From: an uncultured SAR116 cluster alpha proteobacterium
Lineage (GTDB): Bacteria > Pseudomonadota > Alphaproteobacteria > Puniceispirillales > Marisalimonadaceae
Assembly: GCA_902537945.1 (NCBI GenBank)
Contig: CACBDG010000015.1
Span: 1-57,586, forward strand
Length of the DNA stretch: 57,586 bases
Direction: 5' to 3'
Position 1 is the stretch's first letter; each line of letters starts with the position of its first letter. The notes under the pieces are model-generated. The model was not told the DNA's origin. It saw nothing but the letters and a program-made list of their open reading frames with translations, and made no database searches. Shown here in pieces: positions 50,455 to 57,586 of this stretch. Position numbers and translations under genes: made by a program.

Positions 50455-50934
50455 ATGATTAAATACAAATTAAAATGTAAATCTTCATATTGTTTAAATG
50501 AAAAAGAATTTGACGGCTGGTTTCAAAATATAGAAGCATTTGAAAAGCAAAAAAATCAAGGCCTTATTAATTGTCCAATTTGTGGCAGTGACAAAGTTTT
50601 AAAATCGTTAGCCACACCCAATGTTAAAACTAGTAAAATTAAAAATACAGAAGATATAAGAGATAAAATCAATACAACCGCACCAACAGAAGATAACCTT
50701 TTAATTAATAAAAACTCAAAAAATATTTCAACTATTCTAAGAACAATAAAAAAAGAGATCGAAAAAAACTCTACTTTTGTAGGTGATAAATTTGTCTCCC
50801 AGGTTAAGTCTATGAGAGATGGAAAAATCAAAGAAAAGCCAATTCATGGTCATGGTACAAACAAAGAAATACAAGAATTACGTAATGAAGGAATTGATGT
50901 TGTGAATGTTCCTTGGATATCTGATGATCATTAG
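50455..50934 (+). CDS. DUF1178-family protein
   Basis: 159 residues. The N-terminus KYKLKCKSSYCLNEKEFDGWFQNIEAFEKQ and CPICGS...KSLATPNVKT give the family's pattern of cysteine pairs. The C-terminus has FVGDKFVSQVKSMRDGKIKEKPIHG. Related to FmdB-type zinc ribbons by the first half; function unknown. Starts 4 bases after secA and converges on ubiG with 1 base between stops. Confidence 0.88.
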   Translation: MIKYKLKCKSSYCLNEKEFDGWFQNIEAFEKQKNQGLINCPICGSDKVLKSLATPNVKTSKIKNTEDIRDKINTTAPTEDNLLINKNSKNISTILRTIKKEIEKNSTFVGDKFVSQVKSMRDGKIKEKPIHGHGTNKEIQELRNEGIDVVNVPWISDDH

Positions 50935-50935
50935 A

Positions 50936-51706
50936 TTAAATTTTAATACCAGCCGCACCATAATTTACATTTAGATTAGGTACTAATTTGAAATTCCCAA
51001 AGTTTCTGTTCATTATGTCATTAACATTAAATGTAGGTGCAAAACCTATGAAATTGTCCAATATTATATTATGGTCTGCTGCTTCTCTAGTCAAAGTTTC
51101 CGGAGATATCAATTTATCAACATTATGAGTGCCAACGGGTAGAATTTTTAAGATATTTTCAGCAATATATTTTCCAAATAATATTCCTAAAAAAGATCTA
51201 TTAATTGTAGTGAATACTACCATACCCCCTGAACGACACAAATTTGCAATATCTGATAAAAATAATTTTCTATCATTTACGTGTTCAATTACTTCAGAAG
51301 CTATAACCAAATCAAATTTATTTAAAACTTTATTTTTTTCTACCTCAAGAAGTTCACTGGTCGTAATGCATTTATAATTTATTTCTAATCTACTTTTTTT
51401 AGCATGCTCTCTTGCAACTTCTATTGAGCTTTCTGATGCGTCAATTCCAGTTACAGTCGCTCCTAACCTGTTTAATTTTTCAGATAAAATTCCCCCTCCA
51501 CAACCAACATCTAAACAATTAATGCCATTTAGAACATTAATTTCAATCTTATTCTTATTAATAATTCTAATTGCATTTTGGGTTATAAACTCAATTCTCG
51601 CGTTAGACATTTTGTGCAATGCTGAAAAAGCGCCAGACTTTTCCCACCATTTGTTGCTTAATGAAGAAAATTGTTCTATTTCTTTTTTGTCTACGGTATT
51701 AGTCAT
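50936..51706 (-). CDS. ubiG: Ubiquinone biosynthesis O-methyltransferase UbiG
   Basis: 256 residues. The N-terminus KEIEQFSSLSNKWWEKSGAFSALHKMSNARI is the family's, and the S-adenosylmethionine site is CLDVGCGGGILSEKLNRLGATVTGID. VIASEVIEHVNDRKLFL and FTTINRSFLGILFGKYIAENILKILPVGTH complete the match. It performs both O-methylations of ubiquinone. Divergent from lysC. Confidence 0.96.
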   Translation of the reverse strand: MTNTVDKKEIEQFSSLSNKWWEKSGAFSALHKMSNARIEFITQNAIRIINKNKIEINVLNGINCLDVGCGGGILSEKLNRLGATVTGIDASESSIEVAREHAKKSRLEINYKCITTSELLEVEKNKVLNKFDLVIASEVIEHVNDRKLFLSDIANLCRSGGMVVFTTINRSFLGILFGKYIAENILKILPVGTHNVDKLISPETLTREAADHNIILDNFIGFAPTFNVNDIMNRNFGNFKLVPNLNVNYGAAGIKI

Positions 51707-51757
51707 TATAGTTTTTTTGTTTTGATTAATGGATGTATTTTAAAGGATAACAGAATA

Positions 51758-52975
51758 TTGAAACTTGTGGTATTGAAATTTGGAGGTACATCTGTTGCAA
51801 ATGTTCCTCAAATAAAAAAGATTGCTTTAAAAATTAAACAAGAAATTAGTCAAGGTAATAAGGTTATTGTTGTAGTCTCTGCGATGGCTGGTGTTACTAA
51901 TAATTTAGTGGATTTAGTAAAAAGCACATCAGATACCCCTGCCTTCTCAGAATATGATGTTGTTTTATCCACGGGTGAACAAGTTACTTCAGCACTTTTA
52001 ACAATTGCTTTAGATAACTTAAATATCAAAGCTCGTTCTTGGCTGGGTTGGCAGGTGCCAATAATATCTGACAAATCATATGGGAAAGCTATTATTGAGG
52101 AAATTAAAACAAACCATATACTTGAGTTTTTAAAGACAAATCAAGTGGCAGTCATTTCTGGATTTCAAGGAATATCAAAAGAAAATAGAATAACAACTTT
52201 AGGAAGGGGAGGGTCAGATACGTCAGCCGTTGCAATAGCAGCGGCATTTTCAGCTGAACGTTGCGATATTTATACTGATGTAGATGGAGTTTATACTACA
52301 GATCCTAGAATAGTAAAAAGTGCAAAAAAACTTGATCAAATAACATATGAAGAAATGCTAGAATTAGCCTCTCAGGGTGCTAAGGTTCTTCAAACTAGAT
52401 CTGTTGCTTTAGCTATGAAATATAATGTAAAACTGAGAGTTCTTAGTAGCTTTGAAGATTTACCTGGAACTTACATAATTAAAGAGGAAAGAAAAATGGA
52501 AAAATCTGAAATAAGTGGCATTGCTCATAGTTTAAATGAAGCTAAAATAACATTATCAGGTGTTCCAGACGAACCAGGCCAGGCAGCCGAAATTTTTGGC
52601 GCTTTAGCTAAATATTCAATTAATGTTGATATGATTGTACAGTCTTCATCCATTAACCATGAAGCTACTGATATTACCTTTACTATTCCAGAAAGTGATT
52701 TAATGACAGCAGAAAGTACAATTAAAAAAATACAAAAAAAGATTGGTTTTAGGAAATTTATAACTGAGACGAATGTAGTCAAAATTTCAGTAATAGGAAA
52801 CTCAATGAGAACTCAGTCAGGAGTCGCTAAAACTATGTTTGAAACTTTAGCTAATAATCAAATTAATATTCATGTTATTTCAACTAGTGAAATAAAAATT
52901 TCAGTTTTAATTTCTTCAGATTATTACGAACTTGCGATGCGATCATTACATTCTGCTTTTGGATTAGATGTATAG
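51758..52975 (+). CDS. lysC: Aspartate kinase
   Basis: 405 residues from TTG 51758; AAAGGA (51742-51747) and the canonical start KLVVLKFGGTSVAN support this over the in-frame upstream start at 51671. The kinase domain includes VVVSAMAGVTNNLVDL, STGEQVTSALL, TLGRGGSDTSAVAIAAAF and DVDGVYTTDPRIV. Two ACT domains at the C-terminus (about 265-400) mediate feedback by lysine/threonine. It phosphorylates aspartate at the start of the lysine, threonine and methionine pathways. Confidence 0.96.
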   Translation: MKLVVLKFGGTSVANVPQIKKIALKIKQEISQGNKVIVVVSAMAGVTNNLVDLVKSTSDTPAFSEYDVVLSTGEQVTSALLTIALDNLNIKARSWLGWQVPIISDKSYGKAIIEEIKTNHILEFLKTNQVAVISGFQGISKENRITTLGRGGSDTSAVAIAAAFSAERCDIYTDVDGVYTTDPRIVKSAKKLDQITYEEMLELASQGAKVLQTRSVALAMKYNVKLRVLSSFEDLPGTYIIKEERKMEKSEISGIAHSLNEAKITLSGVPDEPGQAAEIFGALAKYSINVDMIVQSSSINHEATDITFTIPESDLMTAESTIKKIQKKIGFRKFITETNVVKISVIGNSMRTQSGVAKTMFETLANNQINIHVISTSEIKISVLISSDYYELAMRSLHSAFGLDV

Positions 52976-53021
52976 TTATCATGAAGTAAAATTTATAATA
53001 TTTGTGCCGTTAAAACAAATG

Positions 53022-53050
53022 TTGATTTAAAAAGTAACTCAATATAAAAT
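53022..53050 (+). promoter_or_regulatory. Promoter of the rodZ-like gene
   Basis: TTGATT (53022-53027) and TAAAAT (53045-53050) are 17 bases apart. AAGGAG (53061-53066), a near-perfect ribosome-binding site, follows before the ATG at 53072, giving a very short leader. Confidence 0.55.
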
Positions 53051-53071
53051 ATTTCCTCGTAAGGAGAAGAC

Positions 53072-54127
53072 ATGACTGTTGGAAGTAAAAAAAATAATAC
53101 CAACTCATTATTAAAAGAAGAACTAGCTGGTGATAAAACAGTTTCAGATGCTATTAATGATGCATTTGATAATGCCGAGCTTTCCACTGTTGGCAAGTTA
53201 TGTTTAGACGCAAGGGTGAATAAGGGTTTAACTCAAGAGCAGGCTGGCTCTTTATTAAAGGTTAGAGTTAAAATTATCAAAGATTTTGAAAATGGAGATC
53301 AAATTGATTTACCTGGTCTAGCTTATAAAGTTGGGTTTGTTAGATCTTATGCACGCTTATTAGACCTAGATAGTGATTTATTAGTTCAAGAATTTAAAGA
53401 AAGTTTAGAACTAAATACATTTAAAGAAGAATACAAGTTTCTTACTCCAGAAATAAATAAAAACAATTTTTTACCGATAGGTGCTATAGTATCCGTTTTT
53501 ATAGCTATTTTGTCATATACAGGTTGGTATTATAGTGATAGGAGCAATAATATTGTTCAAATTTCAGATGATAAAACTGAAGATAAAGTTTATAAAAAAG
53601 CTGAAATTGAAAATAATAGTTATGTAATTATAGAAGAAAACCTTAACTCACCATCTACTTCAAATATCAATATTGTTGAACAACAAGTTCAAGATACAAA
53701 TGTCAAAACTAAGTTAAATAATAAAATTGAATCAAAGGTTTATCAAACTACCGAGATTACTAACAGTGAAATAGTTAACCAAAATAATGTAATTGATCCT
53801 ACATTGAACGAAAATCAAACTAGTGAAATGTCTGCCACAGCTAACGAAAGAGATCCAAGTACAGAGATGGTTTTAAAAGCCACAGGGAATAGTTGGGTAG
53901 AAATTGAAGACTTGGATGGTAATGTTCTTATGACAAGGCTAATGAGGCCTAATGAGACTTATGTTGTACCAAATATTAACGGATTAACAATTAACACTGG
54001 AAATGCTGGCGCCTTATCTTTATCACAAGGTGATATAATAGTTCCAAAATTAGGTCAGATTGGTGAAATAATTACTGCTCGACCCTTAAACATTAAAACT
54101 TTTGCAAAACCCAATTTACTAGATTAA
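53072..54127 (+). CDS. RodZ-like helix-turn-helix membrane protein
   Basis: 351 residues. A cytoplasmic HTH domain (about 40-115: VGKLCLDARVNKGLTQEQAG, YKVGFVRSYARLLDLD), one membrane helix (about 132-152, FLPIGAIVSVFIAILSYTGWYY), a polar asparagine- and glutamate-rich linker, and a C-terminal DUF4115-type domain (ATGNSWVEIEDLDGNVLM, ETYVVPNINGLTINTGNAGAL). This is the RodZ layout; RodZ links MreB to the wall-synthesis machinery. The gene order rodZ-like-ispG-hisS-prfA is common in Alphaproteobacteria. Confidence 0.87.
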   Translation: MTVGSKKNNTNSLLKEELAGDKTVSDAINDAFDNAELSTVGKLCLDARVNKGLTQEQAGSLLKVRVKIIKDFENGDQIDLPGLAYKVGFVRSYARLLDLDSDLLVQEFKESLELNTFKEEYKFLTPEINKNNFLPIGAIVSVFIAILSYTGWYYSDRSNNIVQISDDKTEDKVYKKAEIENNSYVIIEENLNSPSTSNINIVEQQVQDTNVKTKLNNKIESKVYQTTEITNSEIVNQNNVIDPTLNENQTSEMSATANERDPSTEMVLKATGNSWVEIEDLDGNVLMTRLMRPNETYVVPNINGLTINTGNAGALSLSQGDIIVPKLGQIGEIITARPLNIKTFAKPNLLD

Positions 54128-54182
54128 TTTCATTTTTAAAATCAAATTAACTTCTTAAAATTTAAAGTTATAGGATGTAATA

Positions 54183-55289
54183 ATGAACATTAGGCCTTAC
54201 AGGCAAATAACACGAAGAAAATCAAGGAAAATTAAATTAGGAAATATTTTTGTCGGAGGTGATGCCCCTATCACAGTTCAAACAATGACAAATACATTAA
54301 CTACTGATATAAAAGCAACATTAGATCAAATTAATTCGACTGTTGAAGCAGGCGCAGACATTATTAGGATTTCTTGTCCTAACAAAGAATCTACCTTGGC
54401 TCTAAAACAAATAGTAAAATTGTCACCTATCCCAATAGTAGCTGATATACATTTTCATCACCTCAGAGCAATAGAAGCTGCAGATGCAGGGGCTGCTTGT
54501 TTGAGAATAAATCCAGGAAACATTGGTAATTTAAATAAAATTAGAGAGGTAATTAATGCAGCAAAACAAAATGAAGCTTCTATAAGAATTGGAGTTAATG
54601 CAGGTTCTTTAGAAAAAAGTATTTTAGATAAATATGGTGAGCCTACTCCAGAAGCGCTTGTGGAGTCTGCATTAAATCATGTTCGAGTTCTAAAAGATCA
54701 TGATTTTCACGAATATAAAATTAGTGTAAAGGCCTCTGATGTTTTCCTTGCAGTTGCAGCTTACAGTCAACTAGCAGAAATAGAGGATTGTCCTTTACAC
54801 ATAGGGATTACGGAGGCAGGAAGCCTAAGATCTGGAACTGTAAAATCATCAATTGGATTGGGAAATTTATTATGGTCGGGTATAGGGGATACTATAAGGG
54901 TTTCATTATCTGCTCACCCTTCTGAAGAAATAAAAGTTGGTTACGAATTGTTAAAATCATTAGGCCTTAGAAGAAGAGGTGTAACAGTCATTTCTTGTCC
55001 TTCATGCGCAAGACAGCAATTTGATGTAATTAAAACTGTTCAAGAAGTTGAAGAGAGACTTGAGCATATTTCTGAATCAATTACAGTTTCGATAATTGGA
55101 TGTGTTGTAAATGGCCCTGGAGAAGCAAAAGAAACTGATGTTGGCATTACTGGTGGTGGAAGAGGCACCCACCAAATTTATGTCAATGGTATAACAGATC
55201 ATATAATTAGAAATGAAAATGTTGCTGATTATATAGTTAATTTTGTTCAAAAAGAAATTGAACATAGAAAAAATAATCAATTAAAGTAA
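54183..55289 (+). CDS. ispG: 4-hydroxy-3-methylbut-2-en-1-yl diphosphate synthase
   Basis: 368 residues. The TIM-barrel part has [17 protein letters not shown] and [30 protein letters not shown]. The 4Fe-4S part has its cysteines in [13 protein letters not shown] and [21 protein letters not shown], with the catalytic Glu after them. It makes HMBPP in the methylerythritol phosphate isoprenoid pathway. AGGA precedes the ATG. Confidence 0.97.
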   Translation: MNIRPYRQITRRKSRKIKLGNIFVGGDAPITVQTMTNTLTTDIKATLDQINSTVEAGADIIRISCPNKESTLALKQIVKLSPIPIVADIHFHHLRAIEAADAGAACLRINPGNIGNLNKIREVINAAKQNEASIRIGVNAGSLEKSILDKYGEPTPEALVESALNHVRVLKDHDFHEYKISVKASDVFLAVAAYSQLAEIEDCPLHIGITEAGSLRSGTVKSSIGLGNLLWSGIGDTIRVSLSAHPSEEIKVGYELLKSLGLRRRGVTVISCPSCARQQFDVIKTVQEVEERLEHISESITVSIIGCVVNGPGEAKETDVGITGGGRGTHQIYVNGITDHIIRNENVADYIVNFVQKEIEHRKNNQLK

Positions 55290-55311
55290 TTTTTTATTTT
55301 ATAGGCACATA

Positions 55312-56550
55312 ATGGAAAAATTAAGAACAGTAAGAGGTGTACATGATTTGTTGCCCCAAGAATTATATAAACATCAGCAAGTAATTAATGCAGGATTAAA
55401 AATATCCGATAAATACAATTATTCTCAAGTTGAAACCCCAATATTTGAGTTTGCTGAGGTCTTCACAAAACCACTTGGAAATTCAAGTGATATAGTGACA
55501 AAAGAAAATTATATTTTCAAAGATAGAAGTCAAGATGAATTAATGTTAAGACCTGAAGGGACTTCTGGTGTAGTTAGGGCATTTTTAAATGCAGGGTTGG
55601 TTCAAGATATACCCCAAAGGTTTTCATATTATGGACCGATGTTTAGGTATGAAAGGCCGCAAAAAGGTAGGCTTAGGCAATTTAAACAACTTGGAGTTGA
55701 ATGCTTAGGTTTAAGTAGTTGGATGGCTGATATTGAGGTTATTTCTTTAGGGCATGATTTTTTGGAGCAATTAGGAATTATAGAGAACATTAACGTAAAC
55801 ATTAATACGCTAGGTGATATAGCTAGTAGGAAAAAATATAGAGATGTTCTTGTAAATTATTTAAATGATTTTCAATACAAATTATCAAAAGATAGTTTAA
55901 AAAGATTATCTATAAATCCTTTAAGAATACTAGATTCTAAAAACGTAGAAGATCAAAAAATTATCAAAAATGCACCAAGTATTCTGGAGTACCTTAATCT
56001 TGAGTCAAGGACAAGGTTTGAAAATATATGTAAAGGCCTAGATCATTTAAATATAAAATACAATATTGATAAAAATCTTGTAAGAGGGTTAGATTATTAT
56101 TGTCATACCGCATTTGAATTTACTACAAATGAATTAGGTTCTCAAGGAACAGTGCTTGCTGGAGGTAGATATGATGGCCTATCAAAAATGTTAGGTGGAT
56201 CTGATATACCTGGAGTTGGATGGGCTGCGGGTGTTGAAAGATTGGCATTAATGATCAAAAGTGAATTTACAAATAAAATAGATGTAGTTCTAATTGGTCA
56301 GTCTGAAAATTTTAATTACTTATTACTTCCAATTATGAAAAAATTAATCCAAAACGGTATTAAATCAGAAATTATTTATACTGGGAATTTGTCAAAAAAG
56401 TTTAAGAGAGCCAACAAAATCAAAGCCTCATACGCAATAATTTTAGGTGAAGAAGAGGTCAGTAAACAAGTATTTAAATTTAAAGATTTAAAGTCAGGTA
56501 TTGAAAAGTTAATTAATTTGAAACAAGCCATAAAAATAATGACAAAATAA
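55312..56550 (+). CDS. hisS: Histidyl-tRNA synthetase
   Basis: 412 residues. The N-terminus RTVRGVHDLLPQELYKHQQV, motif 2 (PQRFSYYGPMFRYERPQKGRLRQFKQLGVE), histidine-A loops LVRGLDYYCHTAFEF and the glycine-rich GTVLAGGRYDGLSKMLGG, and motif 3 (PGVGWAAGVERLALM) are clear. A C-terminal anticodon domain follows at about residue 325. It charges tRNA-His. Confidence 0.97.
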   Translation: MEKLRTVRGVHDLLPQELYKHQQVINAGLKISDKYNYSQVETPIFEFAEVFTKPLGNSSDIVTKENYIFKDRSQDELMLRPEGTSGVVRAFLNAGLVQDIPQRFSYYGPMFRYERPQKGRLRQFKQLGVECLGLSSWMADIEVISLGHDFLEQLGIIENINVNINTLGDIASRKKYRDVLVNYLNDFQYKLSKDSLKRLSINPLRILDSKNVEDQKIIKNAPSILEYLNLESRTRFENICKGLDHLNIKYNIDKNLVRGLDYYCHTAFEFTTNELGSQGTVLAGGRYDGLSKMLGGSDIPGVGWAAGVERLALMIKSEFTNKIDVVLIGQSENFNYLLLPIMKKLIQNGIKSEIIYTGNLSKKFKRANKIKASYAIILGEEEVSKQVFKFKDLKSGIEKLINLKQAIKIMTK

Positions 56551-56570
56551 TTAAATAAATGAGGCAAACT

Positions 56571-57586
56571 TTGAGTTTAGAAGAAAATATAGATAAAATC
56601 ATTAAAAGAGAAAAAGAAATTGAAAATTTACTTGTTAATTCTTTGAAGCTAAAACCGGTTGAGCTTGCTGATTTGTCAAAAGAACTATCTGACATTAAGT
56701 CAATTACAGATCTTGTTAATAGAAAAGATGGCTTAGTTAGAGAGATATTAGACTTAAGTGAAATTTTAAATGATAAAAAGTCAGATGCAGATATTAAGGA
56801 AGTAGCTACTAACGAGTTCAATGCTTTAAAAGAAGATATTCGAAAATTAGAAACAGAAATTCAATTTGCATTACTACCTAAGGATAAAGATGATACTAGA
56901 AATGTCATTTTAGAAGTTCGTGCAGGCACAGGAGGTGATGAAGCAGGTTTGTTTGCGTCAGATCTTTTTTCCATGTATGAAAAGTTGTCTGTAAAGAATA
57001 AATGGAAATTTGAAGTTATGGAGGTATCAGAAACGAGTGTTGGTGGATATAAAGAAGCACAAGCAAATATTTTAGGAAATGGAGTTTTTGGTAGATTAAA
57101 ATTTGAGTCTGGGGTCCATAGAGTTCAAAGAGTTCCATCAACAGAAACTAGTGGAAGAATTCACACTTCTGCCGCAACTGTTGCAGTTCTTCCTGAAGCA
57201 CAGGATTTAGAAATCTTTATAGAGGAAAAGGATTTAAGGGTAGATGTTTTTAGGTCTAGTGGACCCGGAGGGCAATCTGTTAATACTACAGATTCAGCAG
57301 TTAGAATTACTCATATTCCATCAGGAGTTGTTGTCAGTCAACAAGATGAAAAATCTCAACATAAAAATAGAGCAAAAGCTATGAAAATTCTTCAATCTCG
57401 CTTGTATGAAGCTGAGAGACAAAAGCAGCAAGATGAGCGATCTTCAAAAAGGAAGGATCAAGTTGGTTCTGGGGATAGATCAGAAAGAATAAGAACCTAT
57501 AACTTTCCTCAGGGAAGGGTAACAGATCACAGAATTAATCTAACTTTGCATAAATTAGAAAAAATCTTAAGTGGAGAGGCTTTAGA
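56571..57586 (+). CDS. prfA: Peptide chain release factor 1 (3' end beyond the window)
   Basis: About 338 of the usual 355-360 residues are present; the window ends before the stop. TTG 56571 with GAGG (56561-56564) upstream gives [18 protein letters not shown]; an ATG four codons earlier (56559) is possible but has no ribosome-binding site. The peptidyl-tRNA hydrolysis motif GGQ lies in [20 protein letters not shown], and the [14 protein letters not shown] segment precedes it. RF1 reads UAA and UAG. It is 20 bases downstream of hisS, in the hisS-prfA order often followed by prmC. Confidence 0.95.
   Translation, partial: MSLEENIDKIIKREKEIENLLVNSLKLKPVELADLSKELSDIKSITDLVNRKDGLVREILDLSEILNDKKSDADIKEVATNEFNALKEDIRKLETEIQFALLPKDKDDTRNVILEVRAGTGGDEAGLFASDLFSMYEKLSVKNKWKFEVMEVSETSVGGYKEAQANILGNGVFGRLKFESGVHRVQRVPSTETSGRIHTSAATVAVLPEAQDLEIFIEEKDLRVDVFRSSGPGGQSVNTTDSAVRITHIPSGVVVSQQDEKSQHKNRAKAMKILQSRLYEAERQKQQDERSSKRKDQVGSGDRSERIRTYNFPQGRVTDHRINLTLHKLEKILSGEAL

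Overview
The window is a gene-dense, AT-rich (roughly 30% GC by eye, not computed) piece of a chromosome from what looks like a streamlined, probably marine alphaproteobacterium. The alphaproteobacterial signs are gene content and order: recF-gyrB; a chorismate mutase-hisC-tyrC cluster; argH beside tlpA; etfA-etfB-cob(I)alamin adenosyltransferase-HIG1 protein; class I lysyl-tRNA synthetase; rpmB-cobT-cobS-J-domain protein-bolA; aroK-aroB-HlyC/CorC; xerD-accA; and a secA/argJ/mutT/grxC/nitrilase/DUF1178/ubiG block. Gaps are very short, many genes overlap by a few bases, and several starts are TTG or GTG behind good Shine-Dalgarno sites. Low-GC oceanic lineages (SAR11-like, HIMB59/AEGEAN-169-like) are plausible, but the sequence alone does not decide. 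I see no IS element, prophage, CRISPR array, rRNA or tRNA.

Layout. 1-2630: recF end and gyrB. 2631-6393 (minus): a renalase-like FAD protein, a rhodanese, an EamA transporter, then a separate promoter, a tandem glycine riboswitch and a DadA-family FAD oxidoreductase. 6440-9382: HAD hydrolase, an orphan NitT/TauT-type ABC ATPase, a pteridine-reductase-like SDR and folB. 9379-14346: gloB, the tyrosine/phenylalanine branch (chorismate mutase, aminotransferase, prephenate dehydrogenase), a YdcF-like protein and a zinc-ribbon membrane protein. 14343-17732: lysA, a 37-residue LptM-like lipoprotein, argH, tlpA. 17721-21447: etfAB, adenosyltransferase, HIG1 protein, folD, yggT. 21561-25332: a YnjB/YnjC-like ABC importer without its ATPase, a cysteine-less DJ-1-like protein, a DUF1289 protein. 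25343-33539: aspS, ctaA, groESL with an RpoH-type promoter and a strong terminator, lysK, pyrD, rpmB. 33542-40282: cobT, cobS, J-domain protein, bolA, CorC-like protein, aroB, aroK. 40421-44158: two uncharacterised genes, xerD, accA. 44144-52975: nitrilase, glutaredoxin, mutT, argJ, parvulin, secA, DUF1178, ubiG, lysC. 53072-57586: rodZ-like, ispG, hisS and the start of prfA.

The most interesting part is the leader of the DadA-like gene. Two glycine aptamers in tandem are followed by a 9-bp inverted repeat. Its upstream arm lies in the end of aptamer 2 and its downstream arm covers the Shine-Dalgarno sequence. The geometry predicts a glycine-activated translational switch on an amino-acid-oxidising flavoenzyme.
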